DNA of 64,000 nucleotides, from NCBI RefSeq assembly GCF_902809865.1, contig NZ_CADDWH010000001.1, positions 62,001 through 126,000 of the forward strand, in the 5' to 3' direction. The first letter of the stretch is position 1. Each line of letters opens with the position of its first letter. This document shows positions 7,953 through 17,635 of this stretch, piece by piece. Made by a program: the position numbers and the translations under genes. The notes beneath the pieces were generated by a model. The model did no database searches, was not told the origin of the DNA, and saw nothing but the letters and a program-made list of their open reading frames with translations. The DNA comes from Halobacillus sp. Marseille-Q1614. GTDB taxonomy: Bacteria > Bacillota > Bacilli > Bacillales > Halobacillaceae.

Positions 7953-8592
7953 CCTGGATAAGAAGATTCACACCTATCTTGATCGGGAATTCGCAGGCAT
8001 AGGGGAGAGCCAGCAGCTGTATGAATTGAAAGAAGAACTAGCTATCAATCTAAAAGAAAAAACAAAAGATTATGAAAAAGCAGGCCAAACCGAGGAAAAG
8101 GCTTTTAAAGAAGCGATTAGTACCATGGGGGATCTAAGCGGGCTAAAGGAAGATATGCGTCGTCTTGGAGAAGACAAAGCCAGAAAAGAAGTGTACACAT
8201 CCATGTCGTCGAGAATATCTGCCGCGGGACTGATTGTCGGCATTCTCGTCATCGTATTTGGCGCCCTGACGACTGCCATGCTGTATTTTATGGATCTTCC
8301 TGGCGAAGCTGTGACCGGGCCGGCATTTTTTATTGTAATCGGCGGATCGCTTGCGGCGTATAGCATGCTCACACGTGAAACGGCAAAATATTATGCCATG
8401 ACTAAAGGAAGAGCATTACTCTATACCCTGGCGGTCGGCCTCATATTGTTCAGCCTATTTACAGCAGTTACTTCAGGCATTGCGACAGGAGAAATGTTTA
8501 TAGCCATCAGCTCATTTATGGTATTCTTCATGATTGGGTTAGGATTATGGTTAGTTCTTTTATTTACAACACGTATCAGCAGAAAGAAATAA
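7936..8592 (+). CDS. HAAS/permease-prefix-domain membrane protein partnered with PadR
   Basis: A 218-aa protein with a charged helical N-terminal part (about residues 1-85, with ELKEELAINLKEKTKDYEKAG) like the HAAS or permease-prefix domain that occurs beside PadR regulators. Four hydrophobic segments follow (about residues 95-210). Its own role is not established; partners of this kind are often stress-induced membrane sensors. It is translationally coupled to padR by a 17-bp overlap. Confidence 0.8.
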   Translation: MKYQSNLDKKIHTYLDREFAGIGESQQLYELKEELAINLKEKTKDYEKAGQTEEKAFKEAISTMGDLSGLKEDMRRLGEDKARKEVYTSMSSRISAAGLIVGILVIVFGALTTAMLYFMDLPGEAVTGPAFFIVIGGSLAAYSMLTRETAKYYAMTKGRALLYTLAVGLILFSLFTAVTSGIATGEMFIAISSFMVFFMIGLGLWLVLLFTTRISRKK

Positions 8593-8596
8593 AAGG

Positions 8597-8683
8597 ATGG
8601 TGGCTATGAAGATGAAAAAGAAGCCATTTAGAAAACAGGCAGCCTCTATAAAAAAACAACCACCCTATATCAAAAAGACATAA
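8597..8683 (+). CDS. Possible micro-ORF, basic 28-aa peptide
   Basis: ATG at 8597 (or 8606 after GGATGGTGG) opens a 25-28 residue Lys-rich peptide ending KKQPPYIKKT, just before a terminator and just after the PadR partner gene. Only position and RBS support it; it may be chance. Confidence 0.25.
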   Translation: MVAMKMKKKPFRKQAASIKKQPPYIKKT

Positions 8684-8712
8684 GGTGGAGACATAGAGAT
8701 AGTGACTCTATT

Positions 8713-8743
8713 AAGAGAAGTGTTGCAGCACTTCTCTTTTTTA
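8713..8743 (+). terminator. Terminator of the padR unit
   Basis: AGAGAAGTG pairs with CACTTCTCT, followed by six T residues. Confidence 0.85.
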
Positions 8744-8892
8744 TCATACCTTACCCGTCATAAATCTTACAACCGCCTGCTGAAAGAAGCAGATTAGGGA
8801 GTGAAAGGCTGACCAGATACTGGAATCATTTAATGAACTTTGAAATAATGCAATTCCTAAAAATTTAATAAAGAAAGGTGATAAATTCGCTG

Positions 8893-9267
8893 ATGACATC
8901 TGAAATTAATATGACATCCTCTACACCGATTTTCCGTATTTTTGATGAAGGAAAGGCGAAAGAATTTTATTTGACATTCTTGGAATTCGAACTGGATTGG
9001 GAACATAGATTTGAAGATGATCTGCCTCTATACATGCAAATCTCTTATGATAATTGTGCGATTCACCTGTCAGAAAACCATGGGGACTGCTGTCCAGGGG
9101 CTGCTATTAGAATTGAAGTAGAAAACTTAGAGTTACTCCATTCAAACCTTACCTCAAAGAAATACAAATATGCTCGCCCTGGTGTCGAAACCACTCCCTG
9201 GAATACTCGGGAGGTACGCATTGGAGACCCATTTGGAAATAGAATCGTATTCTTTGAGAACCTTTAA
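8893..9267 (+). CDS. Glyoxalase-superfamily (bleomycin-resistance-like) protein
   Basis: Small VOC-type protein (124 aa from ATG 8893; a GTG at 8878 and a CTG at 8890 are alternative starts, and the GAAAGGTG RBS suits 8890-8893). The first unit reads IFRIFDEGKAKEFYLTFLEF and the last strand reads VRIGDPFGNRIVFFENL, both typical. Proteins of this shape in Bacillaceae are named bleomycin resistance-like, but binding of a drug is not shown by the sequence. Single gene. Confidence 0.85.
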   Translation: MTSEINMTSSTPIFRIFDEGKAKEFYLTFLEFELDWEHRFEDDLPLYMQISYDNCAIHLSENHGDCCPGAAIRIEVENLELLHSNLTSKKYKYARPGVETTPWNTREVRIGDPFGNRIVFFENL

Positions 9268-9537
9268 AACTAGAGTCCGGCTCCAGGGAAATTCCTTTTT
9301 AAGGGTGTAGGCGATTACAGTATTAAGCAATCGCCCCTATACTGTAAGACTTGATTTCGAGATATATTGGGGCTGAACTTAAACTAACGCACCCGTTACT
9401 TCAATACCTTTGTCTTTGAACACAAGTATTCAACTAAAGGGGCAAGAACAGAAGGTTTTTAAAGATGTTTGAACTTAAGTGTTTTTACAAAAATACTTGG
9501 AACAGGCTATTAAATTAATTTAACTGGAGTGCAGGTA

Positions 9538-9954
9538 ATGGTGAAAAAAAATGAATACTCAAATAAGTCGTATTTTGGATGGGAAAATGATAATGGAATA
9601 GGTGAGAAATTAATTAACCAAATTAAAAAAGGTCAAAAAACAGCCACTTGTTCTCCGAAGGAATTATATGGAGAGGAAGAACTAAAGGAATTATTGGCAA
9701 TGAAAGATCAATATGTAACTGTAATGGATAAATTCGATAATCCTAGGTGTAATATACATATTATAGATATTTTTGAAACTAGTTTTGGTAACCCCGATCC
9801 TAGATTAATTGAGGGAGAGTCTGTAAGCAATGGAAATAATGTTGATGTTTTTAAACAACAACATAGACGGGCTTGGAAAGAAGAAATTGAAGAAGGTTTT
9901 ATACTAAATGATGATACGATATTAATTGTAGAATTATTTAAACTAATAAATTGA
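9538..9954 (+). CDS. ASCH domain protein
   Basis: A 138-aa protein with an ASCH (PUA-like RNA-binding) fold: the GxKxxT-type motif appears as IKKGQKTATCSP near residues 28-39, and a central strand reads YVTVMDKFDNPRCNIHIIDI. The start ATG at 9538 has GGAG/AGGT upstream; a GTG at 9529 is possible. Local DNA is more AT-rich than the neighbours. ASCH proteins are thought to bind RNA or modified nucleosides. Confidence 0.8.
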   Translation: MVKKNEYSNKSYFGWENDNGIGEKLINQIKKGQKTATCSPKELYGEEELKELLAMKDQYVTVMDKFDNPRCNIHIIDIFETSFGNPDPRLIEGESVSNGNNVDVFKQQHRRAWKEEIEEGFILNDDTILIVELFKLIN

Positions 9955-10179
9955 AACATAAAATGTATTGTCAAGTCATTCTATAAGTGAGGAAAAATAG
10001 ATTGTAAGAGCTCATTTACTTGTGAAATGTGTGGTGACTGAATCCATTACTCAAGAATAGGGGGCGTTCATCTAAGAAGGGTAACGCCACTATTTGATAA
10101 GAATCGGGCAGAAGAGTACAAGAAGAAGGAGACAAACAGACAGGCACAGAGTAAGTGTCAATAAGAATTGGAGGCCCAA

Positions 10180-10737
10180 ATGCAAATTCAACAAATCGAC
10201 CTTTCAAAGCTTTCTGAATACGCAAAAGTTTCAATTGCATTCGAAGTGAAAACCAAACTTCAAATTTGTCCAATAAACAACGGGCTTGGGGGACTTCAGT
10301 TGGTGGAAAGACCATGTAGATCCTATGTGAAGGACTATGATCTCTTACCAGATTGTCATCCACTCAGTTGGAAAAAGCAGTTTGACTTAGATGCATGGGG
10401 ATTGTTCATAGCTTTAGAAAACGACATTTACGTTGGCGGAGCTGCGGTGGCTCCAGAAATGGCGGGGTTTAAGAGAGGTGCGGCAAACTTATGGGACTTA
10501 CGTGTTCAGCCTGATGCTAGGAATAAGGGCATTGGAGGGAAACTACTTGAAGCGGTGAGACTTTGGTCCAAAGAACGAGGTTACAGAACACTGATGGTTG
10601 AAACCCAAAACGTGAATACTCCTGCTTGTAAATTTTACTCTAACAAGGGATTTGTTTTAGAAACTATCGACCTACATGGATATGGCGAATCCTTAGTTGA
10701 GGATGAGGCTAAATTAATGTGGTACATGGACATCTAA
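10180..10737 (+). CDS. GNAT family N-acetyltransferase
   Basis: Acetyl-CoA-dependent transferase of 185 aa. The acetyl-CoA-binding loop reads LRVQPDARNKGIGGKLLEAV, and the C-terminal part (NTPACKFYSNKGFVLE) is typical GNAT motif B. The N-terminal part carries an antibiotic-acetyltransferase-like arrangement, but no substrate can be assigned. The start at 10180 is chosen because GGAGG lies 5 bases upstream; the TTG at 10168 overlaps that RBS. Confidence 0.88.
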   Translation: MQIQQIDLSKLSEYAKVSIAFEVKTKLQICPINNGLGGLQLVERPCRSYVKDYDLLPDCHPLSWKKQFDLDAWGLFIALENDIYVGGAAVAPEMAGFKRGAANLWDLRVQPDARNKGIGGKLLEAVRLWSKERGYRTLMVETQNVNTPACKFYSNKGFVLETIDLHGYGESLVEDEAKLMWYMDI

Positions 10738-10907
10738 TTAATGGTTGTACTTAAAGTAACGGTGGTTTCTATGAACATCTATTGCAGAGGGATAATGATA
10801 TAATCAAGTAGAGATAATATATTTGGTGAGAGATGTATTTGCGGAATGCCCCATAAGGCATGAGTAATGACACCGTTTAAAATATCTTTTGTTTAAGGAG
10901 ACATAAC

Positions 10908-11279
10908 ATGAAAGTTTTTTCGAATTTTTTAACAGGTATCGATAACCCTGACCACCGCGACCGAGCAGAAGAAATTTTGGCGTGGGTTGCTAATAAATTC
11001 CCAAGCTTGGAACCGCAGATCAAGTGGAATACGCCAATGTTTACGGATCACGGTACATTTATCATCGGTATTTCCACAGCGAAGCATCATATGAGCTTCG
11101 CACCAGAAGAAGCAGCCATGGCGCACTTTGCCGATGACATTGCACAAGCTGGCTACAGCGCTACCAAGGGCCTGTTTCGGATTCGGTGGAATGAGCCGGT
11201 AAATTACGAATTACTTGAGAAAATAATAGAATTTAATATTCAAGATAAAGCTGACTGTTCAACTTTTTGGCGGAAGTAA
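10908..11279 (+). CDS. DUF1801 / Fra (YdhG)-type iron chaperone
   Basis: A 123-aa cytoplasmic protein matching the length and pattern of the YdhG/Fra frataxin-like family: [20 protein letters not shown] at the start, [20 protein letters not shown] in the middle, and a C-terminal [17 protein letters not shown]. In B. subtilis the family member delivers iron for Fe-S cluster and heme assembly. The AAGGAGACATAAC RBS supports the ATG. It stands alone. Confidence 0.8.
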   Translation: MKVFSNFLTGIDNPDHRDRAEEILAWVANKFPSLEPQIKWNTPMFTDHGTFIIGISTAKHHMSFAPEEAAMAHFADDIAQAGYSATKGLFRIRWNEPVNYELLEKIIEFNIQDKADCSTFWRK

Positions 11280-11435
11280 ATGTCTTGATTTCAAGTCTTC
11301 AGCTGTTGATGGCTTTTATTGCTTGCTGCTGAAGCTATTAAACATACATATGGTGATGGAAGCTCCAATGGGCTCCCGGACATTTTAAGTCCTTTGGATG
11401 CTTGCACTGTATAGCAAGATGTACTAAACTGATCA

Positions 11436-11453
11436 GGAATGAATGTTCATTCC
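11436..11453 (+). promoter_or_regulatory. BM3R1-type operator ahead of the TetR gene
   Basis: GGAATGAATGTTCATTCC is an 18-bp near-perfect palindrome. It is almost the known BM3R1 operator core of Bacillus megaterium (GGAATGAACGTTCATTCC). A second copy lies at 12082, ahead of the P450 gene. Confidence 0.88.
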
Positions 11454-11477
11454 GAAACAGAAGGAGGAAGTTTCCAG

Positions 11478-12053
11478 ATGCCAACATCTACAAGTAAACG
11501 TGATCATATCTTGCATAGTGCGCTGACTCTATTTGCAGAACGTGGATTCGATGCCACAACGATTCCGATGATTGCTAATGATGCCAATGTGGGAGCAGGA
11601 ACCATATATCGCTATTTTGAGAACAAAGAGGTTCTCGTTAATACATTGTTCCAACATTATGTAACATTGTTCACTAATACGCTGGCGGAAGATTATCCGC
11701 AAGAACATAGTATCCGTGATCAATTTCATCATTTATTTCAAGGGATGGTCCGTTTTACAAATGAACATGAGCATGCCCTTTATTTCATAAAAACACATAA
11801 TGCTGCTTACTTTCTTGATGATACGAGTCGAGAGCAATTTAATCATCTGCTGATGATTCTCGAGAATTTCTTAGATCAGGGGAAAGAAGAAAAGCAGATA
11901 AGAGAGCTTCCATCGAAGGCGTTAATTGCTATTATATTTGGTGGTTTTCTGGAGCTTTTTAAATTGATTCGTACAGGTGAGATCGAAGCATCGGACGAAT
12001 TATTGGCCGGAGTAGAGGAAAGCTGCTGGGACGCTGTGCGTCATCCTGAGTGA
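11478..12053 (+). CDS. TetR family repressor, BM3R1/FatR-like
   Basis: TetR regulator (191 aa) with an N-terminal helix-turn-helix (ALTLFAERGFDATTIPMIAN, then VGAGTIYRYFENKEVL). The start at 11478 is preferred over the in-frame ATG at 11439 because AAGGAGG lies 11 bases upstream and the earlier ATG falls inside the operator. Matching palindromes precede this gene and the P450 gene. By analogy with BM3R1 (B. megaterium) and FatR (B. subtilis), it should repress both and release on binding fatty acids. Confidence 0.92.
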   Translation: MPTSTSKRDHILHSALTLFAERGFDATTIPMIANDANVGAGTIYRYFENKEVLVNTLFQHYVTLFTNTLAEDYPQEHSIRDQFHHLFQGMVRFTNEHEHALYFIKTHNAAYFLDDTSREQFNHLLMILENFLDQGKEEKQIRELPSKALIAIIFGGFLELFKLIRTGEIEASDELLAGVEESCWDAVRHPE

Positions 12054-12081
12054 TGGGGCTCAGTTTTTTTCTCCTACTTTA

Positions 12082-12099
12082 GGAATGAATATTCATTCC
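12082..12099 (+). promoter_or_regulatory. BM3R1-type operator ahead of the P450 gene
   Basis: GGAATGAATATTCATTCC is a perfect 18-bp palindrome lying 35 bp before the P450 start and matching the copy at 11436 in all but one base. Confidence 0.9.
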
Positions 12100-12133
12100 G
12101 TTATTTTCAATTCCATGAAAGAGGTGTTTGTTC

Positions 12134-15100
12134 ATGAATCATATAGAAAAACTACCACAACCGAAATCCTATGGACCGCTCGGCAATTTACCGGGCATAG
12201 ATAAAGAAAAACCTGTGCAATCGTTTATGAAGCATGCTCGGGAGCTGGGGCCGATCTATCGATTTCAATTCCCAGGCCGGGTAAGTACCTTCGTTTCCAG
12301 TGCCCGCTTTGCTGCAGAAATCTGTGACGAGACGCGATTTGATAAAAAAGTGGGACCCGCTCTTCAAAAGGTACGCGCCTTTGGCGGAGATGGTTTGTTC
12401 ACAAGTGAGACGGAAGAACCGAATTGGAAGAAAGCCCACAATATCCTGCTGCCTAGTTTCAGCCAGCAGGCGATGAAGGGGTACCATGAAAAAATGGTCG
12501 ATCTTGCTTCACAGCTGATCCAAAAATGGGCCAGGCTTAATTCGAACGAAGAAGTTGATGTGCCGGATGATATGACACGTCTTACGCTGGATACGATCGG
12601 TTTGTGTGGATTCAACTATCGTTTCAACAGCTTCTATCGTGAAGATGCTCATCCATTCGTAGAAAAAATGGTGAGGGCGATGGATGAATCGATGAGCCAG
12701 ACGCAGCGGCTGGGGATCCAGGATAAGCTGATGGTCCGGTCTAAACGGCAGTATAAAGAAGATATTGATTATATGTTCAATCTTGTCGATCAATTAATCG
12801 AAGAACGTAAACAAGCGGGTGATCAAGGAGAGAACGATTTACTTGCCCACATGCTGAAAGGGAAAGACCCTGAAACAGGGGAATCTCTTGATGATGAGAA
12901 CATCCGATTTCAAATCATTACCTTTCTGATTGCCGGGCACGAAACAACGAGTGGTCTTCTTTCTTTTGCCACCTATTATTTGTTGAAACATCCTGAGAAA
13001 TTACAGAAAGCCTATCAAGAAGTGGATGAAGTGCTTGGTGATGATACGCCTTCTTATAAACAGGTGAAACAGTTGAAATATGTGCGAATGATCTTAAATG
13101 AAGCTTTACGATTATGGCCGACTGCACCGGCTTTTTCTGTTTATGCCAAGGAAGATACGACCCTTAATGAAGAATATGAAGTTGAAAAAGGAGACACGTT
13201 CACCCTCCTTATACCGGAGCTGCACCGTGACCCGTCTGTCTGGGGAGAAGATGCAGAAGAGTTTAAACCAGAGAGGTTTGAAGATCCTGCCAGCATCCCG
13301 CATCATGCGTATAAACCTTTTGGGAATGGGCAGCGGGCCTGCATTGGCCAACAGTTCGCTCTTCATGAAGCGACGCTCGTCCTCGGCATGGTTCTGCAGT
13401 ATTTTGAGCTTGAAGATCATACGGATTATGAACTTAACGTCAAAGAAACGTTAACGTTCAAGCCTGATGGATTAACGATGAAAGTGAAATCCAGAAAAGA
13501 AGCAAAGGTCTTCCAAGCGGCGAAAGCCGAAGAGAAAAAAGAAACCTCCGTAGAATCGAAGGCGGGGCCTGTCATCCAATCCCATGGAACACCGTTACTT
13601 GTGTTATTTGGATCCAATTTGGGAACGGCAGAGGGCGTAGCCCGGGAGCTTGCGGAAACCGCGCGATATCAGGGATTTGAAGTGACCACTTCACCACTCG
13701 CTGAATTTGCTGGGAATCTTCCGACTGAAGGGGCTGTCTTGATTGTATCTGCGTCCTATAACGGAAACCCGCCAGATAATGCCGCCTCCTTTATGAATTG
13801 GCTTCCTTCTGCTGATAAAGCAGATCTGGAAGGGGTAACCTACGCCGTCTTCGGCTGCGGGGATCGTAATTGGGCGAACACCTATCAACGCATTCCGGCC
13901 ATTATCGATGGAGAACTTGCAGCCAAAGGGGCTTCAAGACTCCTTGAACGTGGAGAAGGAGATGCCAGTGAAGATTTTGATGGGGATTTTGAAAAATGGC
14001 AGGAGCGTTTATGGCCCTCTTTAGCGGATCGTTTTAACCTTGAGCTGGAGCAAGGGGATCATACGTCTAGTCACGTGTCTATGGAATTCGTCAGTGGAGT
14101 CAGCTATACACCAGTTGCCCGCACGTATGATGCTTTCTCAGCGGTTGTTTATGACAACCGGGAACTCTTGAATTCAAGTGATCGCAGCACTCGTCACATT
14201 GATGTGCAGCTGCCTTCAGGGGTCACCTACAAGGAGGGCGATCATCTTGGAGTGCTTCCCGAAAATACATCATCACTTGTGAACAGGGTGTTGAGACGGT
14301 TTGGAATAAAAGGAGAAGAGTACGTCATTCTTGGGGAAGGTACAGGAAGAGCGAACCACCTGCCTACCGACCAGCCTGTTCAGCTTGCTCAATTGTTATC
14401 GTCTTATGTGGAACTGCAGGAGCCTGCGACTCGCGCGCAAATTCGTGAGCTCGCAGCCAGCAATCCTTGCCCTCCTCACAAAATGGAGCTTGAACAGCTC
14501 GTAGAGGATGAAATCTATAAACGAGAGATTTTGGAGAAACGGCAGACTATGCTTGAGCTGCTGGAAGCTTATCCTTCCTGTGAAATGGAATTTGAACGCT
14601 TTATATCATTGCTGCCATCCTTGAAAGTCCGTTATTATTCGATCTCAAGTTCTCCACGTGTGGATGAACATCAAACAAGTATTACGGTCAGTGTCGTCCG
14701 TGGAGAGGCCTGGAGCGGCAAAGGTGAGTATGAGGGAGTGGCTTCTAATTATCTGGCATCACGAGAGAAAGGGGACAAAATCGCCTGTTTCATCCGGACG
14801 CCGCAATCGGACTTTCAGCTGCCTGACGATCCTGAAACTCCGATGATTCTCGTAGGACCAGGAACGGGAATCGCACCTTTTAGAGGCTTCATCCAAGCTC
14901 GCCGTGTGCTGCAAGAGGAAGGCGAAATGCTGGGAAAAGCCCATCTGTACTTTGGATGCCGTCATCCAGAACAGGACTTTTTGTACGAGAAAGAGCTGAA
15001 GGAAGCCGAACGCCTCGGGCTTATTGAACTTCATAGTGCTTTTTCCAGACAGGAGAATGAAGAAAAGTTGTATGTGCAGCATTTGATGAGGAAAAATGCA

Positions 15101-15301
15101 CAAACGATTCTTTCCCTCTTAGATCAAGGAGGACGACTGTACATCTGCGGCGATGGCAGCAAGATGGCTCCTGAAGTGACGGATACGCTGATCAGGTGTT
15201 ATCAAAATCTTCATCAAACAAGCGATCAAGAAGCAGCTGCATGGTTGGAAGGACTTGAACAATCCGGTCGCTTTGCGAAGGATGTCTGGTCTGGATCTTA
15301 A
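12134..15301 (+). CDS. Bifunctional cytochrome P450 / NADPH-P450 reductase (CYP102A, BM3 type)
   Basis: Self-sufficient fatty-acid hydroxylase of 1055 aa, full length for CYP102A. The heme domain shows the I-helix AGHETTSG and the heme loop [18 protein letters not shown] with Cys403 as ligand. The reductase half has the FMN site [13 protein letters not shown], the FAD site [11 protein letters not shown], the NADPH site [16 protein letters not shown], and the usual end RFAKDVW. The start ATG 12134 fits GAAAGAGGTG upstream better than TTG 12128. B. subtilis relatives are CypB and CypD. The upstream TetR and operators suggest induction by fatty acids. Confidence 0.97.
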   Translation: MNHIEKLPQPKSYGPLGNLPGIDKEKPVQSFMKHARELGPIYRFQFPGRVSTFVSSARFAAEICDETRFDKKVGPALQKVRAFGGDGLFTSETEEPNWKKAHNILLPSFSQQAMKGYHEKMVDLASQLIQKWARLNSNEEVDVPDDMTRLTLDTIGLCGFNYRFNSFYREDAHPFVEKMVRAMDESMSQTQRLGIQDKLMVRSKRQYKEDIDYMFNLVDQLIEERKQAGDQGENDLLAHMLKGKDPETGESLDDENIRFQIITFLIAGHETTSGLLSFATYYLLKHPEKLQKAYQEVDEVLGDDTPSYKQVKQLKYVRMILNEALRLWPTAPAFSVYAKEDTTLNEEYEVEKGDTFTLLIPELHRDPSVWGEDAEEFKPERFEDPASIPHHAYKPFGNGQRACIGQQFALHEATLVLGMVLQYFELEDHTDYELNVKETLTFKPDGLTMKVKSRKEAKVFQAAKAEEKKETSVESKAGPVIQSHGTPLLVLFGSNLGTAEGVARELAETARYQGFEVTTSPLAEFAGNLPTEGAVLIVSASYNGNPPDNAASFMNWLPSADKADLEGVTYAVFGCGDRNWANTYQRIPAIIDGELAAKGASRLLERGEGDASEDFDGDFEKWQERLWPSLADRFNLELEQGDHTSSHVSMEFVSGVSYTPVARTYDAFSAVVYDNRELLNSSDRSTRHIDVQLPSGVTYKEGDHLGVLPENTSSLVNRVLRRFGIKGEEYVILGEGTGRANHLPTDQPVQLAQLLSSYVELQEPATRAQIRELAASNPCPPHKMELEQLVEDEIYKREILEKRQTMLELLEAYPSCEMEFERFISLLPSLKVRYYSISSSPRVDEHQTSITVSVVRGEAWSGKGEYEGVASNYLASREKGDKIACFIRTPQSDFQLPDDPETPMILVGPGTGIAPFRGFIQARRVLQEEGEMLGKAHLYFGCRHPEQDFLYEKELKEAERLGLIELHSAFSRQENEEKLYVQHLMRKNAQTILSLLDQGGRLYICGDGSKMAPEVTDTLIRCYQNLHQTSDQEAAAWLEGLEQSGRFAKDVWSGS

Positions 15302-15381
15302 GGGTTTTTAACAATACGAACGACATTCTGATAGACCTGCTTATCACTGTTGTATTTACGTGTATGGATTATTGAACTAAC

Positions 15382-15417
15382 GAGGGCGATTACCTAGGTG
15401 ATCGCCCTCTCTTTCGT
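15382..15417 (+). terminator. Terminator after the P450 gene
   Basis: GAGGGCGAT pairs with ATCGCCCTC; only a broken T-run follows (TCTTTCGT). Confidence 0.65.
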
Positions 15418-15450
15418 AATTAGGAAGGTCAAACGCCTTACACTCAGAGT

Positions 15451-15486
15451 AAAACCGGTACACTTATTTGAGAGTGCCGGTTTTCC
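15451..15486 (+). terminator. Second terminator before the glucitol operon
   Basis: AAAACCGGTAC pairs with GTGCCGGTTTT with one mismatch, followed by a short T-rich tail. Confidence 0.65.
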
Positions 15487-15498
15487 TTTGGATTTTTT

Positions 15499-15626
15499 GC
15501 ACAAATGTGCGATTGATACACAAATTTTCTAATATTCGTTATATTTTATTGACTACGCTTACATTACTCCTTTATTATGACAATAACTTATTTAGCACAT
15601 ATGATTAAGATTACGCACAAATGTGC
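15499..15626 (+). promoter_or_regulatory. Glucitol operon promoter with two SorC operators and a cre-like site
   Basis: The palindrome GCACAAATGTGC occurs at 15499-15510 and again at 15615-15626. Between them lie TTGACT (15549-15554) and TATTAT (15573-15578), spaced 18 bp. A cre-like sequence TGACTACGCTTACA (15550-15563, one mismatch to the relaxed consensus) covers the -35 box. The layout suggests looping control by the SorC regulator plus CcpA repression. Confidence 0.75.
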
Positions 15627-15648
15627 AAAAGGAAAGGGAGATTGAGAA

Positions 15649-16617
15649 ATGGACTGGGATGAACAGCGTCGATTAATAAAGGTGTCGAAAATGTATTATG
15701 AAGACAATTTGACTCAAAATGAAATTGCTAAGAAAACGGGCATTTATCGCACCACAATTACCCGTTTACTTCAAAAGGCAAGGGATGAAGGGATTGTTCA
15801 AATTACGATTAAAGGTGATTACAGGGAGCAGGTGAATTTAGAACAACAATTGCAAGATAAGTTCGGTTTGAAAGAGGTGGTAGTTGTTCCTGCTGAAGAC
15901 ACGGAATCGAAGGATGAACGACAACAAAAACTAGGGGAATCGGCTGTTCATTTAATTGACGGCATTATGAAAGACGGCGATGTTGTTGGATTTGCGTGGG
16001 GAAGTACCCTTGGAAAAATGGTGGATGCCTTAGGAGGCTCGAAAAATAGAGACGTAGAGTTTGTTCCATTAGTCGGAGGACCAGGAAAGATGCCTGTAGA
16101 GCATCACGTGAATACAATTGTCTACTCTTACGCTAAGGCCTATAAGGGACATGCCAATTTTATCGATGCGGCAGCTATTGTTCCTTCCCCTCAGAGTAAA
16201 AAAGAAATCGTAGAATCAAAATATTTTCAAGACATTATTAGCTTGTGGGAGAATTTGACGATTGCCGTTGTGGGTGTTGGTACACCCGTTAGCTCTTCCA
16301 ACCTTGTATTTTCTGGGTTCTTTGGTGAAAGCGATCTCAATTATTTGAATGACAAAGGTGCTATTGGTGATATATGTTCAAGATTTTATGACATTCACGG
16401 GGAACAGATTGTTGGAGAGATTGATGAACGGACGATTGCCATTACGCTAGAAAAACTAAAAAGCCTTTCCTATTCCATAGGAGTGGCGGAGTCTATAGAG
16501 AAAACAGAATCGATCGTCGGGGCACTAAGAGGAGGATACCTCTCTCATCTCGTGACCAATGACATAACAGCCAAATCGATTTTGGGATTTTCTGAAGGGA
16601 GTGAAAAAGAGAATTGA
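15649..16617 (+). CDS. SorC/DeoR-like sugar-binding regulator of the glucitol operon
   Basis: A 322-aa regulator with an N-terminal helix-turn-helix (YYEDNLTQNEIAKKTGIYRT, then TITRLLQKARDEGIV) and a C-terminal sugar-binding domain (VVGFAWGSTLGKMVDAL; FVPLVGGPGK). Domain order and length match the SorC family. It is the first gene of the operon and lies just downstream of two identical palindromes, so it very likely controls its own promoter, with glucitol 6-phosphate as the probable effector. Its stop overlaps the gutM start (TTGA). Confidence 0.93.
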   Translation: MDWDEQRRLIKVSKMYYEDNLTQNEIAKKTGIYRTTITRLLQKARDEGIVQITIKGDYREQVNLEQQLQDKFGLKEVVVVPAEDTESKDERQQKLGESAVHLIDGIMKDGDVVGFAWGSTLGKMVDALGGSKNRDVEFVPLVGGPGKMPVEHHVNTIVYSYAKAYKGHANFIDAAAIVPSPQSKKEIVESKYFQDIISLWENLTIAVVGVGTPVSSSNLVFSGFFGESDLNYLNDKGAIGDICSRFYDIHGEQIVGEIDERTIAITLEKLKSLSYSIGVAESIEKTESIVGALRGGYLSHLVTNDITAKSILGFSEGSEKEN

Positions 16618-17063
16618 TTTTCACATTACTCGGTCTAATAGCGATCATGTTTATCCTTCAAAGCGTTCTGGGTTACGGACAGTTAAAAGACTTTAATAAA
16701 AACTATAATGAAATGCGATGTCAAAATAAAGTTTCCATTGGAAGAAGTAAAGGGTTAGTGACTACGGGTGTTGTTTTGTTGATGAGAATCGATCAAAAGG
16801 CACGAATTATAGAAACAAGGAAAATGCAAGGAACTACAATTTTTGCTCGCTTTAAGACATTCGAGAAACTGAATGGGAAACAACTCCTGAAAATCGATGA
16901 AGAAACATTAGCTCAAGTGGATCGATTTACTAGAAAGGCGATTAGGGATGCTCAGCATACGTATAGGATTATTCAAGCTGGCGGAGAACCTCCAAAGCCT
17001 GCTAGTCCTGTTGAAAAACTATTAAATCTATTTAAAAAGAAAGGTGAGGTGAGTCGTTTATGA
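16614..17063 (+). CDS. GutM-like glucitol operon protein
   Basis: A 149-aa protein with one N-terminal membrane helix (FTLLGLIAIMFILQSVLGYG) followed by a basic cytoplasmic region (CQNKVSIGRSKGLVTTGVVL), the pattern of GutM, called an activator in E. coli. Its TTG start overlaps the previous stop, and its own stop overlaps the start of the EIIC gene. The position between regulator and PTS genes is the usual one in Firmicutes glucitol operons. Confidence 0.85.
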   Translation: MIFTLLGLIAIMFILQSVLGYGQLKDFNKNYNEMRCQNKVSIGRSKGLVTTGVVLLMRIDQKARIIETRKMQGTTIFARFKTFEKLNGKQLLKIDEETLAQVDRFTRKAIRDAQHTYRIIQAGGEPPKPASPVEKLLNLFKKKGEVSRL

Positions 17064-17635
17064 TGGATTTTCTGATCAACGCTGCAGAAGGTTTCATTGG
17101 CTTATTTGAACGAGGCGGAGAAACATTTATGGGGTTTGTTACCGATATTATTCCCTTACTTATTATGCTGCTAGTAGCGATGAATGCGATAGTAGCTATG
17201 GTGGGGCAAGAAAGAATTGAAAGGCTGGCCATGAAGTCTTCAGGTAACATATTTACAAGGTATTTAGTGCTTCCTCTTTTAGGGACATTTTTCTTGTTAA
17301 ACCCTATGACGTTATCTCTTGGAAGATTTCTTCCTGAGAAATTTAAACCTGGATATTATGCATCAGCAAGTTATTCCTGTCACTCGATGAATGGTCTCTT
17401 TCCTCATGTAAACCCAGCTGAACTATTTGTCTTTTTGGGTGTGGCTGCCGGTATCGAACAGTTAGGGTTCTCTACCGCAGAATTAGCGTTACGTTACTTT
17501 TTAGTCGGTCTGCTTATGAATATGATTCGAGGATGGGTGACCGACATCTGTGTCACTTTTGTGGAGAAGCAGCAAAAGACAAAATTAAAAACCACTCTCT
17601 CTGAATCTATGAAAGGAGGAAATGCCCATGCCTAA
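17060..17635 (+). CDS. srlA: PTS glucitol/sorbitol transporter subunit IIC
   Basis: Membrane subunit of the glucitol PTS (191 aa, full size for SrlA). It shows the conserved [20 protein letters not shown] start, the [20 protein letters not shown] segment and the AGIEQLG motif. It passes sorbitol across the membrane while the EIIB domain of the next protein phosphorylates it. It overlaps gutM by 4 bp and the EIIBC gene by 8 bp. Confidence 0.95.
   Translation: MMDFLINAAEGFIGLFERGGETFMGFVTDIIPLLIMLLVAMNAIVAMVGQERIERLAMKSSGNIFTRYLVLPLLGTFFLLNPMTLSLGRFLPEKFKPGYYASASYSCHSMNGLFPHVNPAELFVFLGVAAGIEQLGFSTAELALRYFLVGLLMNMIRGWVTDICVTFVEKQQKTKLKTTLSESMKGGNAHA

Noticed and set aside
13098-13454. Frames within the P450 gene, both strands
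   Set aside because: Shadows of a full-length, well-recognised gene.
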